The translations under genes and the position numbers were made by a program. The notes below the pieces were generated by a model that did not search any database, was not told where the DNA came from, and saw nothing but the letters and a program-made list of their open reading frames with translations. From Azospirillum sp. 412522 (lineage in GTDB: Bacteria; Pseudomonadota; Alphaproteobacteria; Azospirillales; Azospirillaceae), in contig NZ_RWIJ01000102.1 of the NCBI RefSeq assembly GCF_019805165.1, positions 62,001 to 126,000 of the forward strand: a stretch of 64,000 nucleotides of DNA, written 5' to 3'. Numbering within the stretch: position 1 is the first letter of the stretch; each line of letters begins with the position of its first letter. Below, piece after piece: positions 1 through 8,389 of the stretch.

Positions 1-5
1 GAGCT

Positions 6-677
6 ATGCTCCGGGCGGATCTGCTTGCACGAGAGAAGGGCGAGGAGACCGAAGCGTCGTTCCCTGCACCGGGCATTCAGCCAGACGTGGACGCCACCTT
101 GGTTTCAGTCCGGACCGCAGCGGAGCCATTCCGGCCGCATGCGGTCATTACCAGGCCGTTTAGGGGCTTCGGTGCCGGGGCGGCCACCCCCATGACCACT
201 GTTCCGGTTCCGGTAGCCCCGCAGCCTGACGTAGCGTCGACAACAACCGCGTCCCCGGCGATGAAGTCGCCAGTCGTGCCGGTCGCCAGCGGTACGCTGG
301 GGCAGCTGGAGCGGGCAATAGCCTTGCTGCCCGCCAGGGAATCTTATAGCGGGCCACTGAATGCCTTGACCAGGTTCTATCTGCCCGCGCTGGCTAAGCA
401 GTTGGGGGATGGCGACGAGGTCCGCTCCAAGCTGCGCATCTGTATCTTGGTCCGCGCTGAGGGGATCCCGGATGGCCTGCGCTGTCCGGAAGGAGCCGAA
501 CGCACGGCGTTTGAACAGGCTGTCGTGACGGTGGCTGAAGCGATGCGGGCCAGCAGTTGCCGCGATGATCGCGAGAGCTTGGTCTACGCGGTTGGTGACC
601 GTTTGCGGACGACCGTTGAAGCTCTTGCCGAGCAACTCGGCCTCGGTCATCTCGTCCCCGATGTCGAGGTCGGCTAA
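6..677 (+). CDS. Hypothetical protein, possibly the C-terminal part of a longer one
   Basis: The reading frame is open from the window edge to a TAA at 675-677, so the ATG at position 6 may be internal. The first 95 residues are Pro/Ala/Thr/Val-rich and look like a disordered linker. Residues from about 95 onward are helical and Leu/Ala-rich, beginning GTLGQLERAIALLPARESY. I see no catalytic motif, signal peptide or membrane segment and do not recognise the family. GC-rich third positions support coding. The next gene on this strand starts about 250 bases downstream, so there is no sign of an operon. Confidence 0.55.
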   Translation: MLRADLLAREKGEETEASFPAPGIQPDVDATLVSVRTAAEPFRPHAVITRPFRGFGAGAATPMTTVPVPVAPQPDVASTTTASPAMKSPVVPVASGTLGQLERAIALLPARESYSGPLNALTRFYLPALAKQLGDGDEVRSKLRICILVRAEGIPDGLRCPEGAERTAFEQAVVTVAEAMRASSCRDDRESLVYAVGDRLRTTVEALAEQLGLGHLVPDVEVG

Positions 678-923
678 TCATCGTCTGCTCAGGCGCTGGT
701 AGCGATCATCTCAACAGCTTCCTTCAGTCGCGCTGACATTAACCTTGAGGTGGAGGTTCTGATTGGGGGCGTGATTTTTTCGCACGATCCCCTTGCGCCT
801 GAATCCGATCATGAATCAGAATAATGATTAGATGGCGCTCGCGAGCTAGTAGCATTGGCCGTTGTGGTGCTTTGCAAGCCGTAGATTTCATCGCAAACGT
901 GATGCATGAAAGAGAGACCGGTT

Positions 924-1349
924 ATGGATTCTAAGATCAATCTTCCTGGGCAAACTGCTGACGTTACCTCGATGACCGCAGCGATCGTTGCTGCGTACGT
1001 GAGTGCGAACCCTATCCAACCGAACGAACTTCCGGAGATGATCCGCGTTGTTCATGCGGCTCTCTCTCAGCTTGGGCAGCCGACGGCTCCCGTTGAGCAG
1101 AAGCAGAAACAGGAGCCTGCGGTTGCGATCCGCAGGTCGGTCACGCCGGACTATATCGTCTGCCTGGAAGACGGCAAGAAGCTGAAGATGCTGAAGCGCC
1201 ACCTTCGGACCACCTACGGCATGTCGCCCGAGGAGTACCGGGCCAAGTGGGGGCTTCCTGCCGAGTACCCGATGGTCGCTCCAAACTATGCCACGCGACG
1301 CAGCGAGTTTGCCAAGCACATCGGTCTTGGTCGCAAGAAGGCGGCCTGA
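924..1349 (+). CDS. Ros/MucR family transcriptional regulator
   Basis: This 141-residue protein carries the Ros/MucR signature: YIVCLEDGKK then LKMLKRHL, then SPEEYRAKWGLP and YPMVAPNYA, at about residues 78-125. The family binds AT-rich promoter DNA and regulates exopolysaccharide, motility and symbiosis or virulence genes in alphaproteobacteria. In the zinc-finger region Cys80 and His93 are present, but Asp83 stands where the second Cys sits in Ros and Thr97 where the second His sits. An upstream ATG at 906 is possible; 924 was preferred because AAAGAGAG lies just before it. The gene stands alone, so its targets are not evident. Confidence 0.85.
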   Translation: MDSKINLPGQTADVTSMTAAIVAAYVSANPIQPNELPEMIRVVHAALSQLGQPTAPVEQKQKQEPAVAIRRSVTPDYIVCLEDGKKLKMLKRHLRTTYGMSPEEYRAKWGLPAEYPMVAPNYATRRSEFAKHIGLGRKKAA

Positions 1350-1737
1350 GTTGGGCAGGGTGGCCAGCCATGAAGCTGTGGCTGGCCAGGTTGATGCCTG
1401 GGAAGCCGTCGAGGGTTTGCGCGCCACAGTATCGAAGACGAGGACGCTAATTTTCCGTCCCGAATGACCCACCTCGGGTGGCTCGCCAATCCGGTTCGCG
1501 GACGCTCCTGTCCACCCATAATGCCGTCGCCTGCTGGGGCTCGGAACCTTTCCGGAGCCGCAGTCCAAGTTCTTTGATGAAGTTTGCGCAAGGCTGCGCG
1601 TCCCTCCGGCTATCTGACGGCTGGACGCAGCGCATACCATGATATGCACGCTGAAGTTATGCGTATAGAGAGACGTTCGCAGAAATAGATTGAAACTGCC
1701 TCCCTGCTTTGACAGGTTGGACTACCTCTAATGGATA
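1350..1737. other. Intergenic region upstream of the hxs operon
   Basis: About 390 bases without a convincing gene; open frames on both strands have poor codon character. It presumably contains the hxs promoter, but no clear -35/-10 pair or operator could be assigned. Confidence 0.4.
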
Positions 1738-2121
1738 GTGCGCCAGCTACGGTTCTCAGCCATGCCAGCCCCCGCCGTCACCCAACCATCGGATGTTCCA
1801 CGAGGCGCGGCGTTCCCGTTCGATTTTACGGTGTCGGTAGACACGGCGATCTTCCCCAGGGAAGTTGTCCTCCGCACCTGCTACGCCTTCACCGACCGGT
1901 GCCACTGCTGGCCCGAGTCAGAGGAGGGCGCGCGTATCTTGGTCGGCTTCAGGCTCAAGGCCACATCGGCTGACCCGGATGCCATCAGGGGCGAGTTCGG
2001 GAACGCGCTGATCGACTTCGGCCTGCGCGCCAGCATCGAGGAGAAGACACGAGCCGTCCGTGAAGCCATCGTCACCGCGGCCCTGGCCGAGGCCAACGCA
2101 CCCGCACCGGCGAAGCGGTAG
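1738..2121 (+). CDS. hxsD: His-Xaa-Ser system protein HxsD
   Basis: Small protein of 127 residues if the GTG at 1738 is used, or 119 from the ATG at 1762; neither start has a strong Shine-Dalgarno sequence. HxsD is the small partner of the His-Xaa-Ser radical SAM system, and its role is unknown. The core contains VLRTCYAFTDRCHCW and a hydrophobic strand ILVGFRLKA. Identification rests mainly on position directly before hxsB, size and general resemblance. Its TAG stop (2119-2121) lies inside the AGGAGG sequence that serves hxsB, which suggests translational coupling. Confidence 0.7.
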   Translation: MRQLRFSAMPAPAVTQPSDVPRGAAFPFDFTVSVDTAIFPREVVLRTCYAFTDRCHCWPESEEGARILVGFRLKATSADPDAIRGEFGNALIDFGLRASIEEKTRAVREAIVTAALAEANAPAPAKR

Positions 2122-2126
2122 GAGGC
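2119..2126 (+). promoter_or_regulatory. Shine-Dalgarno for hxsB overlapping the hxsD stop
   Basis: TAGGAGGC contains the hxsD stop codon and a consensus AGGAGG five bases before a TTG codon at 2131. This fixes an unusual TTG start for hxsB and implies coupled translation. Confidence 0.75.
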
Positions 2127-2130
2127 CGGG

Positions 2131-3639
2131 TTGGCAGGGCGTCTCCCCTTTGCACCGCTGGCTGACTTTCGTCCGAAGGAACCGGGCTACCAACCGATGC
2201 CCTTCCGGTTCGCGCGCATCCCTGGCGTCGACGGAAAGGTGCTGGTTACGTCCGAGGTCGGCGAGTTCGAGTTCCTGGACGAGACCGACTTCAGGGCTTT
2301 CGCGTCCGGGACGCTGAGTCCGGCCACAGATGCCTACGCGGACCTTCAGGGGAAGCACTTCCTGGTCGAGGGCGATCCCTCTACCCCCCTCAGGATGGTC
2401 ACCGCGAAGTACCGAACCCGGAAGTCCTTCCTGAAGGGTGGACCGGCCCTTCACGTGTTCGTGGTGACCCTCCGGTGCGACCACAGCTGCCGATATTGCC
2501 AGGTCTCCCGGCAGACGGCCGACCAAGCACGATTCGACATGTCGGCCGAGACGGCCGCAGCGGCCATCGACCTGATGTTCCAGACGCCGTCGCCGTCCCT
2601 GACGGTTGAGTTTCAGGGTGGCGAACCCCTTCTTGCGTTCCCGCGCATCCGGCAGATCGTGGAAGCGATTGAGGAGCGCAATCGGGTCGATGGTCGCGCC
2701 ATCACCTACTCGATGACGTCGACCCTGCATCAGGCCGACGGCGAGGTGCTGGAGTTCCTCCGGCGCCACGATTTCCAGCTTTCCACCTCGCTGGACGGTC
2801 CCGAGACCTTGCACGATGCCAACCGGCCTCGGCCCGGCCGGGCGTCCCACCGGCGCACGCTGGAGGGCATCGGCCGCGTTCGGGCGGCTCTGGGCGAGCG
2901 CAGCCTCTCGGCCCTGACAACGCTCACGCGGGAGAGCCTGAAGCACCCCGAGGCCATAGTGGATGAATATGTCCGCCTTGGGTTCCCTTCCGTCTTCCTG
3001 CGGCCTCTGAGCCCGTTCGGTTTCGCCGCCAAGGCGGCGCAGCGGATCGGCTATGGGATGGAGGAGTTCCTTCCATTCTACGCACGGGCGCTGGCCTACA
3101 TCCTCGAGCTCAACCGCAAGGGCGTTGCGATCCAGGAGGCGTACACGGGCTTTCTCCTCAGCCATATCCTAACGCCGTTTCCGACCGGCTACGTCGACCT
3201 ACGGTCGCCGACCGGCGCCGGTCTGGGCGCACGGGTCTACAATTATGACGGCGGCGTCTACGCCTCCGATGAAGGGCGGATGCTGGCGGAGATGGGCGAC
3301 CATAGCCTGCGGCTCGGCACCGTCCACGACAGCCATGCCGACCTGATGCAGTCCGAGGGCATGCAGTTGCTGCTCGCCACCGGCGTCGCCGAGGCGCTGC
3401 CTGGCTGCTCCGATTGCGCCTTCCTGCCATACTGCGGCGCTGACCCGGTCTTCAACATGGCGCGCGAGGGCGACCCCGTCGGCCATCGACCAACGAACGC
3501 CCACTGTGTCAAGCATACCGGCCTGTTCCGAATCCTGTTCCGCTACCTGGCCGAGGCCGACCCGCACGTCATGAGGACCTTCACCTCCTGGGTGACCCAG
3601 CGGCCGGTCCAGCGCCTGCCGGACGCGGAGGCTGCCTGA
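2131..3639 (+). CDS. hxsB: His-Xaa-Ser system radical SAM maturase HxsB
   Basis: Radical S-adenosylmethionine enzyme of 502 residues. The 4Fe-4S motif CDHSCRYC lies at residues 116-123 (Cys116, Cys120, Cys123). A SPASM-like C-terminal cluster region has Cys426, Cys429, Cys435 and Cys459. The family is predicted to modify the His-Xaa-Ser repeat protein HxsA; the chemistry is not established to my knowledge. Translation starts at a TTG at 2131, chosen because a perfect AGGAGG ends about five bases upstream. Its TGA shares an A with the hxsC ATG (ATGATG-type junction at 3639), so the operon is tightly packed. Confidence 0.88.
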   Translation: MAGRLPFAPLADFRPKEPGYQPMPFRFARIPGVDGKVLVTSEVGEFEFLDETDFRAFASGTLSPATDAYADLQGKHFLVEGDPSTPLRMVTAKYRTRKSFLKGGPALHVFVVTLRCDHSCRYCQVSRQTADQARFDMSAETAAAAIDLMFQTPSPSLTVEFQGGEPLLAFPRIRQIVEAIEERNRVDGRAITYSMTSTLHQADGEVLEFLRRHDFQLSTSLDGPETLHDANRPRPGRASHRRTLEGIGRVRAALGERSLSALTTLTRESLKHPEAIVDEYVRLGFPSVFLRPLSPFGFAAKAAQRIGYGMEEFLPFYARALAYILELNRKGVAIQEAYTGFLLSHILTPFPTGYVDLRSPTGAGLGARVYNYDGGVYASDEGRMLAEMGDHSLRLGTVHDSHADLMQSEGMQLLLATGVAEALPGCSDCAFLPYCGADPVFNMAREGDPVGHRPTNAHCVKHTGLFRILFRYLAEADPHVMRTFTSWVTQRPVQRLPDAEAA

Positions 3640-4826
3640 TGCTTCCGCTGCACACACGGGCGGTGATCTCGGGTGCCCTGTCCCGGCCATTGCTGAAAGT
3701 CCTCGACCTCGCTGAGGCGTTGCGGGGAGACGTGCCTCATGAACAGGTCGCCGTGCACCTGGATGACGGTATCGACGTTGACACCGGCGTGCTGCGCGAT
3801 CTGGGCTTCGCCGCGGTGATGCGGCCGAGTGCTACCGGCATGCGCCCTGACGATGCCCTGCCGGTCATCTGCGGGCTGAGCAACATCGACGTCGTAAATC
3901 CCGGCGACGTCATCCGGGTGCGGCACGATAGCGGGCAGCTGAGCGTGCTCTACCGGCGCGGGGCGAACGCGAATTCCCTGTTCCTGACCGAGCAATGCAA
4001 CAGCCGCTGCCTGATGTGCAGCCAGCCGCCGCGCGATGAGGATGACCTCTGGCGGGTCAGAGAACTCCTGGAGCTCATCCCGCTCATCGACCGGGATCTG
4101 CCGCAGCTGGGTTTCACCGGCGGTGAGCCGACGCTGCTCGGCCCGCTGCTGCCGGAGCTCATCCGCGCCTGTAAGGCGGCGCTGCCGCGAACCGGCCTGC
4201 ACATCCTGACCAACGGGCGCAACTTCGCCGACACAGCCATGGCCGACAGCGTCCATGAGGCAGTCGGGTGCACGACCTGGGCAATCCCGCTCTATGCCGA
4301 CGTGCCGTCTCGCCATGACCATGTCGTCCAGGCGGCGGGCGCCTTCGACGCGACCGACAACGGCATCTACAATCTGGCCGAACGCGGGCACGCCATCGAG
4401 ATCCGCTTCGTCGTGCACGCGCAGACCCTACCGCGCATGCAGCGCTTCGCGGAGTTTATCTGGCGGAACATGCCGTTCGTCAGCCATGTCGCCTTCATGG
4501 GGCTGGAGCCGATGGGCTTCGCGAAGGTGAACCGGGACCTGCTGTGGGTCGACCCGGTGGACTATGGTCCGGCGTTGGCCGATGCGGTTTGGCATCTCCA
4601 GGACCGCGGCATCACGACGTCGATCTACAACGTCCCGCTCTGCGTCCTGCCTGAGGCCGCTTGGCCGCTGGCGCGTCAGAGCATCTCCGATTGGAAGAAC
4701 ATCTACGACCCGGCTTGCGAGGGGTGCTCGATGCGGCCGCGCTGCTGCGGGTTCTTCGCGTCGCATGGCCCGGCATGGCGAAGCCGAGGTATCAGGGCAT
4801 TCAGGTTCGAGGAGGCAGCGGAATGA
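3639..4826 (+). CDS. hxsC: His-Xaa-Ser system radical SAM maturase HxsC
   Basis: Second radical SAM protein of the operon, 395 residues. The CNSRCLMC motif gives Cys120, Cys124 and Cys127 as iron-sulfur ligands, followed by GFTGGEPTLL, the usual GGEP element. C-terminal cysteines (Cys360, Cys363, Cys369, Cys370) probably bind another cluster. The family is known only as the second maturase of the Hxs system; two maturases for one small substrate suggest sequential or paired modification. The start overlaps the hxsB stop and the stop overlaps the hxsA ATG (ATGA at 4823-4826). Confidence 0.87.
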   Translation: MLPLHTRAVISGALSRPLLKVLDLAEALRGDVPHEQVAVHLDDGIDVDTGVLRDLGFAAVMRPSATGMRPDDALPVICGLSNIDVVNPGDVIRVRHDSGQLSVLYRRGANANSLFLTEQCNSRCLMCSQPPRDEDDLWRVRELLELIPLIDRDLPQLGFTGGEPTLLGPLLPELIRACKAALPRTGLHILTNGRNFADTAMADSVHEAVGCTTWAIPLYADVPSRHDHVVQAAGAFDATDNGIYNLAERGHAIEIRFVVHAQTLPRMQRFAEFIWRNMPFVSHVAFMGLEPMGFAKVNRDLLWVDPVDYGPALADAVWHLQDRGITTSIYNVPLCVLPEAAWPLARQSISDWKNIYDPACEGCSMRPRCCGFFASHGPAWRSRGIRAFRFEEAAE

Positions 4827-5497
4827 AGAAGAACTGGACCGACTACCTGAAGCAGGTACTGGGTTGGACGGCGCCGACGGCGGCCACCCTGTCGAGCATC
4901 TGGTCGCCTGCCCAGGCAGGGCCGCTGCCGGTCCTATTGCCCGAGGCGCACCCATCGAACACTCGGCTTCAGCCGCTTACCTTCGTGATGCCGAACCGGA
5001 TGGAAGGCCCGGAGATCTACATCGGTCATCGCAGCCATTCCAGCCATCGGAGTCACAGCAGTCATCGCTCGCACTATTCGAGCGCGGGCGGCTACACGTC
5101 GCCGTCCTATTCGGCACCCGTCTATTCGCCCCCGCCGCCTCCGCCTCCGCCTCCGCCTCCGCCTCCGGTCTACAGCGCTCCCTCCACGGTGACGACACCA
5201 TCCTGGTCCAGCCCGTCGAAGACGACGACCGCTCCTTACCAGCCGCCTGTACCGGCGTCCGGTTCGGCTTCTTCAGGAACCACAGCAGCGCCTCGAGCAA
5301 GCCAGCAGGACGCCATCGCGATGACGATGCGGGTCCAAGTCGAACTCATGAGGCTCGGCTACTACAAGGGCAAGATCGACGGGAAGATGGGACCGGGGAC
5401 CAAGGAGGCGTTGCGGGCGTTTCAGCGGGCTGAGGGGCTGGCGGTCACGGGGGTGATGGATAACGCGACTTTGGCGAAGTTGGGGATCACGGGATAA
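4823..5497 (+). CDS. hxsA: His-Xaa-Ser repeat protein HxsA (putative modified substrate)
   Basis: Protein of 224 residues, the likely substrate of HxsB and HxsC. Residues 69-86 are six consecutive His-X-Ser triplets (HRS, HSS, HRS, HSS, HRS, HYS). A proline run of about 13 residues near 103-116 follows, then a Ser/Pro-rich linker. The C-terminal 60 residues resemble a peptidoglycan-binding domain (LMRLGYYKGKIDGKMGPGT). A hydrophobic N-terminal stretch before QAGPLP may be a signal region, although it is not a strong signal peptide. The inferred picture is an exported, cell-wall-anchored modified protein. The ATG overlaps the hxsC stop; a longer reading from 4661 would run through hxsC and is rejected. 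Confidence 0.87.
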   Translation: MKKNWTDYLKQVLGWTAPTAATLSSIWSPAQAGPLPVLLPEAHPSNTRLQPLTFVMPNRMEGPEIYIGHRSHSSHRSHSSHRSHYSSAGGYTSPSYSAPVYSPPPPPPPPPPPPPVYSAPSTVTTPSWSSPSKTTTAPYQPPVPASGSASSGTTAAPRASQQDAIAMTMRVQVELMRLGYYKGKIDGKMGPGTKEALRAFQRAEGLAVTGVMDNATLAKLGITG

Positions 5498-5628
5498 GCG
5501 TTGCATTTATAATGCTGCGATGTCTCATCGTCTTTGGCTACCCTTCCCAGATCTCCAGACGTAATCACGAATTTTATCCCTCTAATGTAAGATCACCTTT
5601 CTCCAGCCATCACAAATCGGAAGGAAAA

Positions 5629-6765
5629 ATGAGAATGAAAGGAATTATTCAGATTGACTCTATTCGCAAGGGGATGCCTGCGTTACGAAATTGTGACTTG
5701 CCGTTACGTATGTACTACGACGAGACCAATAACATCCGGCGCCTGACATTGTCTGAAACCGGACTCACCGCGCCGGATAATCGCACTTTCGTCATTGGTG
5801 GAGTTGCGATTCCACCAGATCGAGCTATCATAGGATGGGATGATCTGCGAGCGTCATTACGCATTCAACGCACTGCAACGGAAATAAAGTACGAGCACAT
5901 TGCGCCAAAGGATTATGAAGAAGCTCTAATGTCTGACAAATTATTATCTTTTCTTTCGTGGCTCGAAGACAAGGAATTTCTTCTCCATTACTCTTCTCTT
6001 GATGTTTTACATTGGTCTATCGTCGACATAATTGACTCTCTGGCATGTGATGAGCGAATTAAATTTTCTGATCACCACCTTCATTTGAAGTCAGAGTTAT
6101 ATCATGCAGCGACTTTCAATAGCTCCGCCTTCATGAATCTTCTGCAAAAATTCTCGTATCCCAATGTAGAACGAGGTAGCGTTTCTTTGTTTCTCAGCGA
6201 AATTTCAAAATTTGTTGAAAGTTCGCGGCCATACAACCGTAACCATTTTAGTTCACTTCTAAAGAAAGTTCTAAAGCAGAGCTGGAGACTGCCTGGTCTC
6301 GAATTACCTTTTTTACATGAGAATAGATCCGGTGAACTGATTGATAACTTCAGCGTTCACTTTCTTCACTGTGTGTGTATGTTCAAGAACTCATCACATA
6401 TATTTGATACGGAAAAATATGTGGAACGCATATTAAGCAACATAGAGCTTCGCGAAGGTAGCCGGATTTTAGATTACAGGTTTGTAGACTCGAAGAGCGA
6501 GGTTGGCGTGCAGCTTTCAGATGTAGTCTGCGGATTACTCGGACGTCACTTCAGCTATATACAATCTCATTCTCTCTCGGCTTTGCGAGAGCGGAAATCA
6601 AAATTTAAGAGCCAGCAATTGGCTACCCTTTACAAACTTAGAGATTTGCTACTTAGATCTGATTTATACAGCGACGGGCTCCTACATTCAGTTCTTCCTC
6701 TGGACACACTCTATAAGAACAATTTTTTTCTCTATGGAAAAGATGCTCCATCGTTCTTGGGTTAA
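5629..6765 (+). CDS. DUF3800-like domain protein
   Basis: Protein of 378 residues encoded by DNA clearly richer in A and T than its neighbours, a sign of recent transfer. MYYDETNN near residues 28-35 and VQLSDVVCGLLGRHF near the C-terminus match the ends of the DUF3800 family, an RNase H-like fold often found beside defence and mobile-element genes. Its enzymatic role is unproven. The ATG at 5629 follows AAGGAAAA, a good ribosome site; an earlier ATG at 5512 lacks one. It follows the hxs operon but is unlikely to belong to it because of the different base composition. Confidence 0.6.
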   Translation: MRMKGIIQIDSIRKGMPALRNCDLPLRMYYDETNNIRRLTLSETGLTAPDNRTFVIGGVAIPPDRAIIGWDDLRASLRIQRTATEIKYEHIAPKDYEEALMSDKLLSFLSWLEDKEFLLHYSSLDVLHWSIVDIIDSLACDERIKFSDHHLHLKSELYHAATFNSSAFMNLLQKFSYPNVERGSVSLFLSEISKFVESSRPYNRNHFSSLLKKVLKQSWRLPGLELPFLHENRSGELIDNFSVHFLHCVCMFKNSSHIFDTEKYVERILSNIELREGSRILDYRFVDSKSEVGVQLSDVVCGLLGRHFSYIQSHSLSALRERKSKFKSQQLATLYKLRDLLLRSDLYSDGLLHSVLPLDTLYKNNFFLYGKDAPSFLG

Positions 6766-7041
6766 TCTTCATTCTCAGCTGGATCCCATGCTCCGTATCT
6801 ATCCGAACCTGCATCACTGCCAACGTAATCTCCGATCCGACCTGAATATGATTAGTAGATGCCGTTTATTGCTCCGGTCTATGATCAGAGCCATGCATGT
6901 ATAGAAGATGGTGAACCAGAACACCCGGCGTCCTGGTTGCTCGCTCGTGCGACAATAGGCGGCATGTGCTCCTCGATCCGGTCGCCGGTCCGGAAAAGCG
7001 ACCGTGTCGTCCGGCGGTCGGGTCGGTGTGGAAGGCGGCGG

Positions 7042-7482
7042 TCAGACTAGGCGGGAGCCGCCGTCGATTTGCAGGGTCTCGCCGTTCATGAAGCCGTTGC
7101 TCATCAGGAACACGACGGCGGCACCGGCCTCGGACGCCGTGCCCTGGCGACGGAGGGGCAGCTTCTCCGTGAGGGCGGCCACATAGGCGTCGCGGCCCTC
7201 GCCGAGCGTACGCGCCAAAAGCGGGGTGTCCGTCGTGCCGGGAGAAAGTATGTTTACCCACCGAGGCGCCAGTTCGAGTGCCACCGCCTCCATGGCCGCC
7301 GAGGCGGAGGCGAGCATGGCGGTGCCCATGGCGTTTGGCCGATCCGCCAGCACGCCTGAGATGAAGGTGATGGAACCGTCCTCAGCCAGCCGGTGGCCGA
7401 GCGTCCGGATCGCCGCCCAGATGCGCTCGTCGAAGGCGCGGCGCATGTGATCCAGGTCGGCCTCCATGATCCCCTCGGCCAC
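7042..7482 (-). pseudogene. Truncated SDR-family oxidoreductase
   Basis: The 146 residues match the C-terminal half of short-chain dehydrogenases: GSITFISGVLA, then WVNILSPGTTDTPL and the terminal NGETLQIDGGSRLV. The N-terminal nucleotide-binding half (Gly-rich TGxxxGIG) is missing. In-frame stops lie immediately upstream of the GTG, so the frame cannot be extended. The canonical YxxxK is replaced by a stretch around AMLASASAAME, as in some divergent SDRs. Probably a remnant cut by insertion of the AT-rich kwaAB-like segment that begins 15 bases away. Confidence 0.7.
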
Positions 7483-7497
7483 AAAACTTCAGGCCAG

Positions 7498-8388
7498 TTA
7501 ACCTCTGCGAGGCTTGACGCGACGAGAGTTCGTAACGTGCGGCACTCGCGAGAATGGTGATAAATAATAATCTTCAGATAAAAAGCTAAGTATATCTTTC
7601 AGTCCGGCTTTGTCATCCGGCAATTTAATAACCTCAACCCCTTCGGATAACGTTGTGATTAGCTCAACATCAAGGTCCAAGGCAGCCGCCTTTAAAATTT
7701 CGATAGGTACATTCTCCAATATTCTACTTTGATGAACAAGTGTTATTTTCCGTCTGACTATGGTATCCGAAACTGCGATTACTCCCTCAACATTGTCAAC
7801 CTGCAAGAACGGAGATGCCGCAAAATCTCTAATGTCTCCCTCTGTAGCCGCTTTGTAATGGGCAGATAAGTCAAATATTTGACGAGCGACATGGAAACTA
7901 AAGAAATTGAGTGAGCGACCTTTAAGTACGGCGGATAGCCTCGGGTCAATTGATAAGCCTATACCATCAACTTTCTTATAAACATTGCCTGAATGGAAAA
8001 GAGAAAATCCTCTGGTAGACAGTATTTTCTTCTTATCAAAATGCTGAAGCAGAATTGTAATAGTGCGATCTTCCGGATCACGATAACCAACAAATATTGC
8101 TTTAATTTTCGAAAATGCTTCTGATGCCGACGGTATTGCCGCAACCCCTTCAGCATTATCAATACATGCCGCAAAATCGTGTGTTGGGATGAAGCCGTCT
8201 ATGACTAAACATTCCCCTTCGTCCGGCTTGTACTTTCCGTCAAACTGAATTTGGTTAGCGGCATCCACCCTAAATGCCGCCTCCTGATCTCGGAAATAAT
8301 TCATGACCTCATTGCGTATTTCCTCAGCCAATGGGAAACGCACAATAGTCGAATTAGGAATATCAGTGATAGCAAACAAAGCAGTCAT
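7498..8388 (-). CDS. kwaB: KwaB-like protein (DUF4868), putative Kiwa anti-phage effector
   Basis: Protein of 296 residues from AT-rich DNA. The central part alternates basic and hydrophobic strands (FDKKKILSTRGFSLFHSG, then FFSFHVARQIFDLS), and the C-terminus ends LSEDYYLSPFSR, both consistent with DUF4868. In Kiwa, KwaB is the soluble partner of the membrane protein KwaA and acts on DNA after infection is sensed. The gene begins one base after the stop of the upstream membrane-protein gene (TGAAATG at 8386-8392), matching kwaA-kwaB order. The assignment is by remembered family pattern, not alignment. An alternative is another DUF4868 protein of unknown role. Confidence 0.65.
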   Translation of the reverse strand: MTALFAITDIPNSTIVRFPLAEEIRNEVMNYFRDQEAAFRVDAANQIQFDGKYKPDEGECLVIDGFIPTHDFAACIDNAEGVAAIPSASEAFSKIKAIFVGYRDPEDRTITILLQHFDKKKILSTRGFSLFHSGNVYKKVDGIGLSIDPRLSAVLKGRSLNFFSFHVARQIFDLSAHYKAATEGDIRDFAASPFLQVDNVEGVIAVSDTIVRRKITLVHQSRILENVPIEILKAAALDLDVELITTLSEGVEVIKLPDDKAGLKDILSFLSEDYYLSPFSRVPHVTNSRRVKPRRG

Positions 8389-8389
8389 T

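Noticed and set aside
1918..3165. A 415-codon minus-strand open frame opposite hxsB.
   Set aside because: hxsB carries clear radical SAM motifs on the other strand; the antisense frame results from high GC codon bias.
5130..5170. A CCGCCTCCG-type tandem repeat considered as a DNA repeat element.
   Set aside because: It encodes the proline run of HxsA and is explained by the protein.
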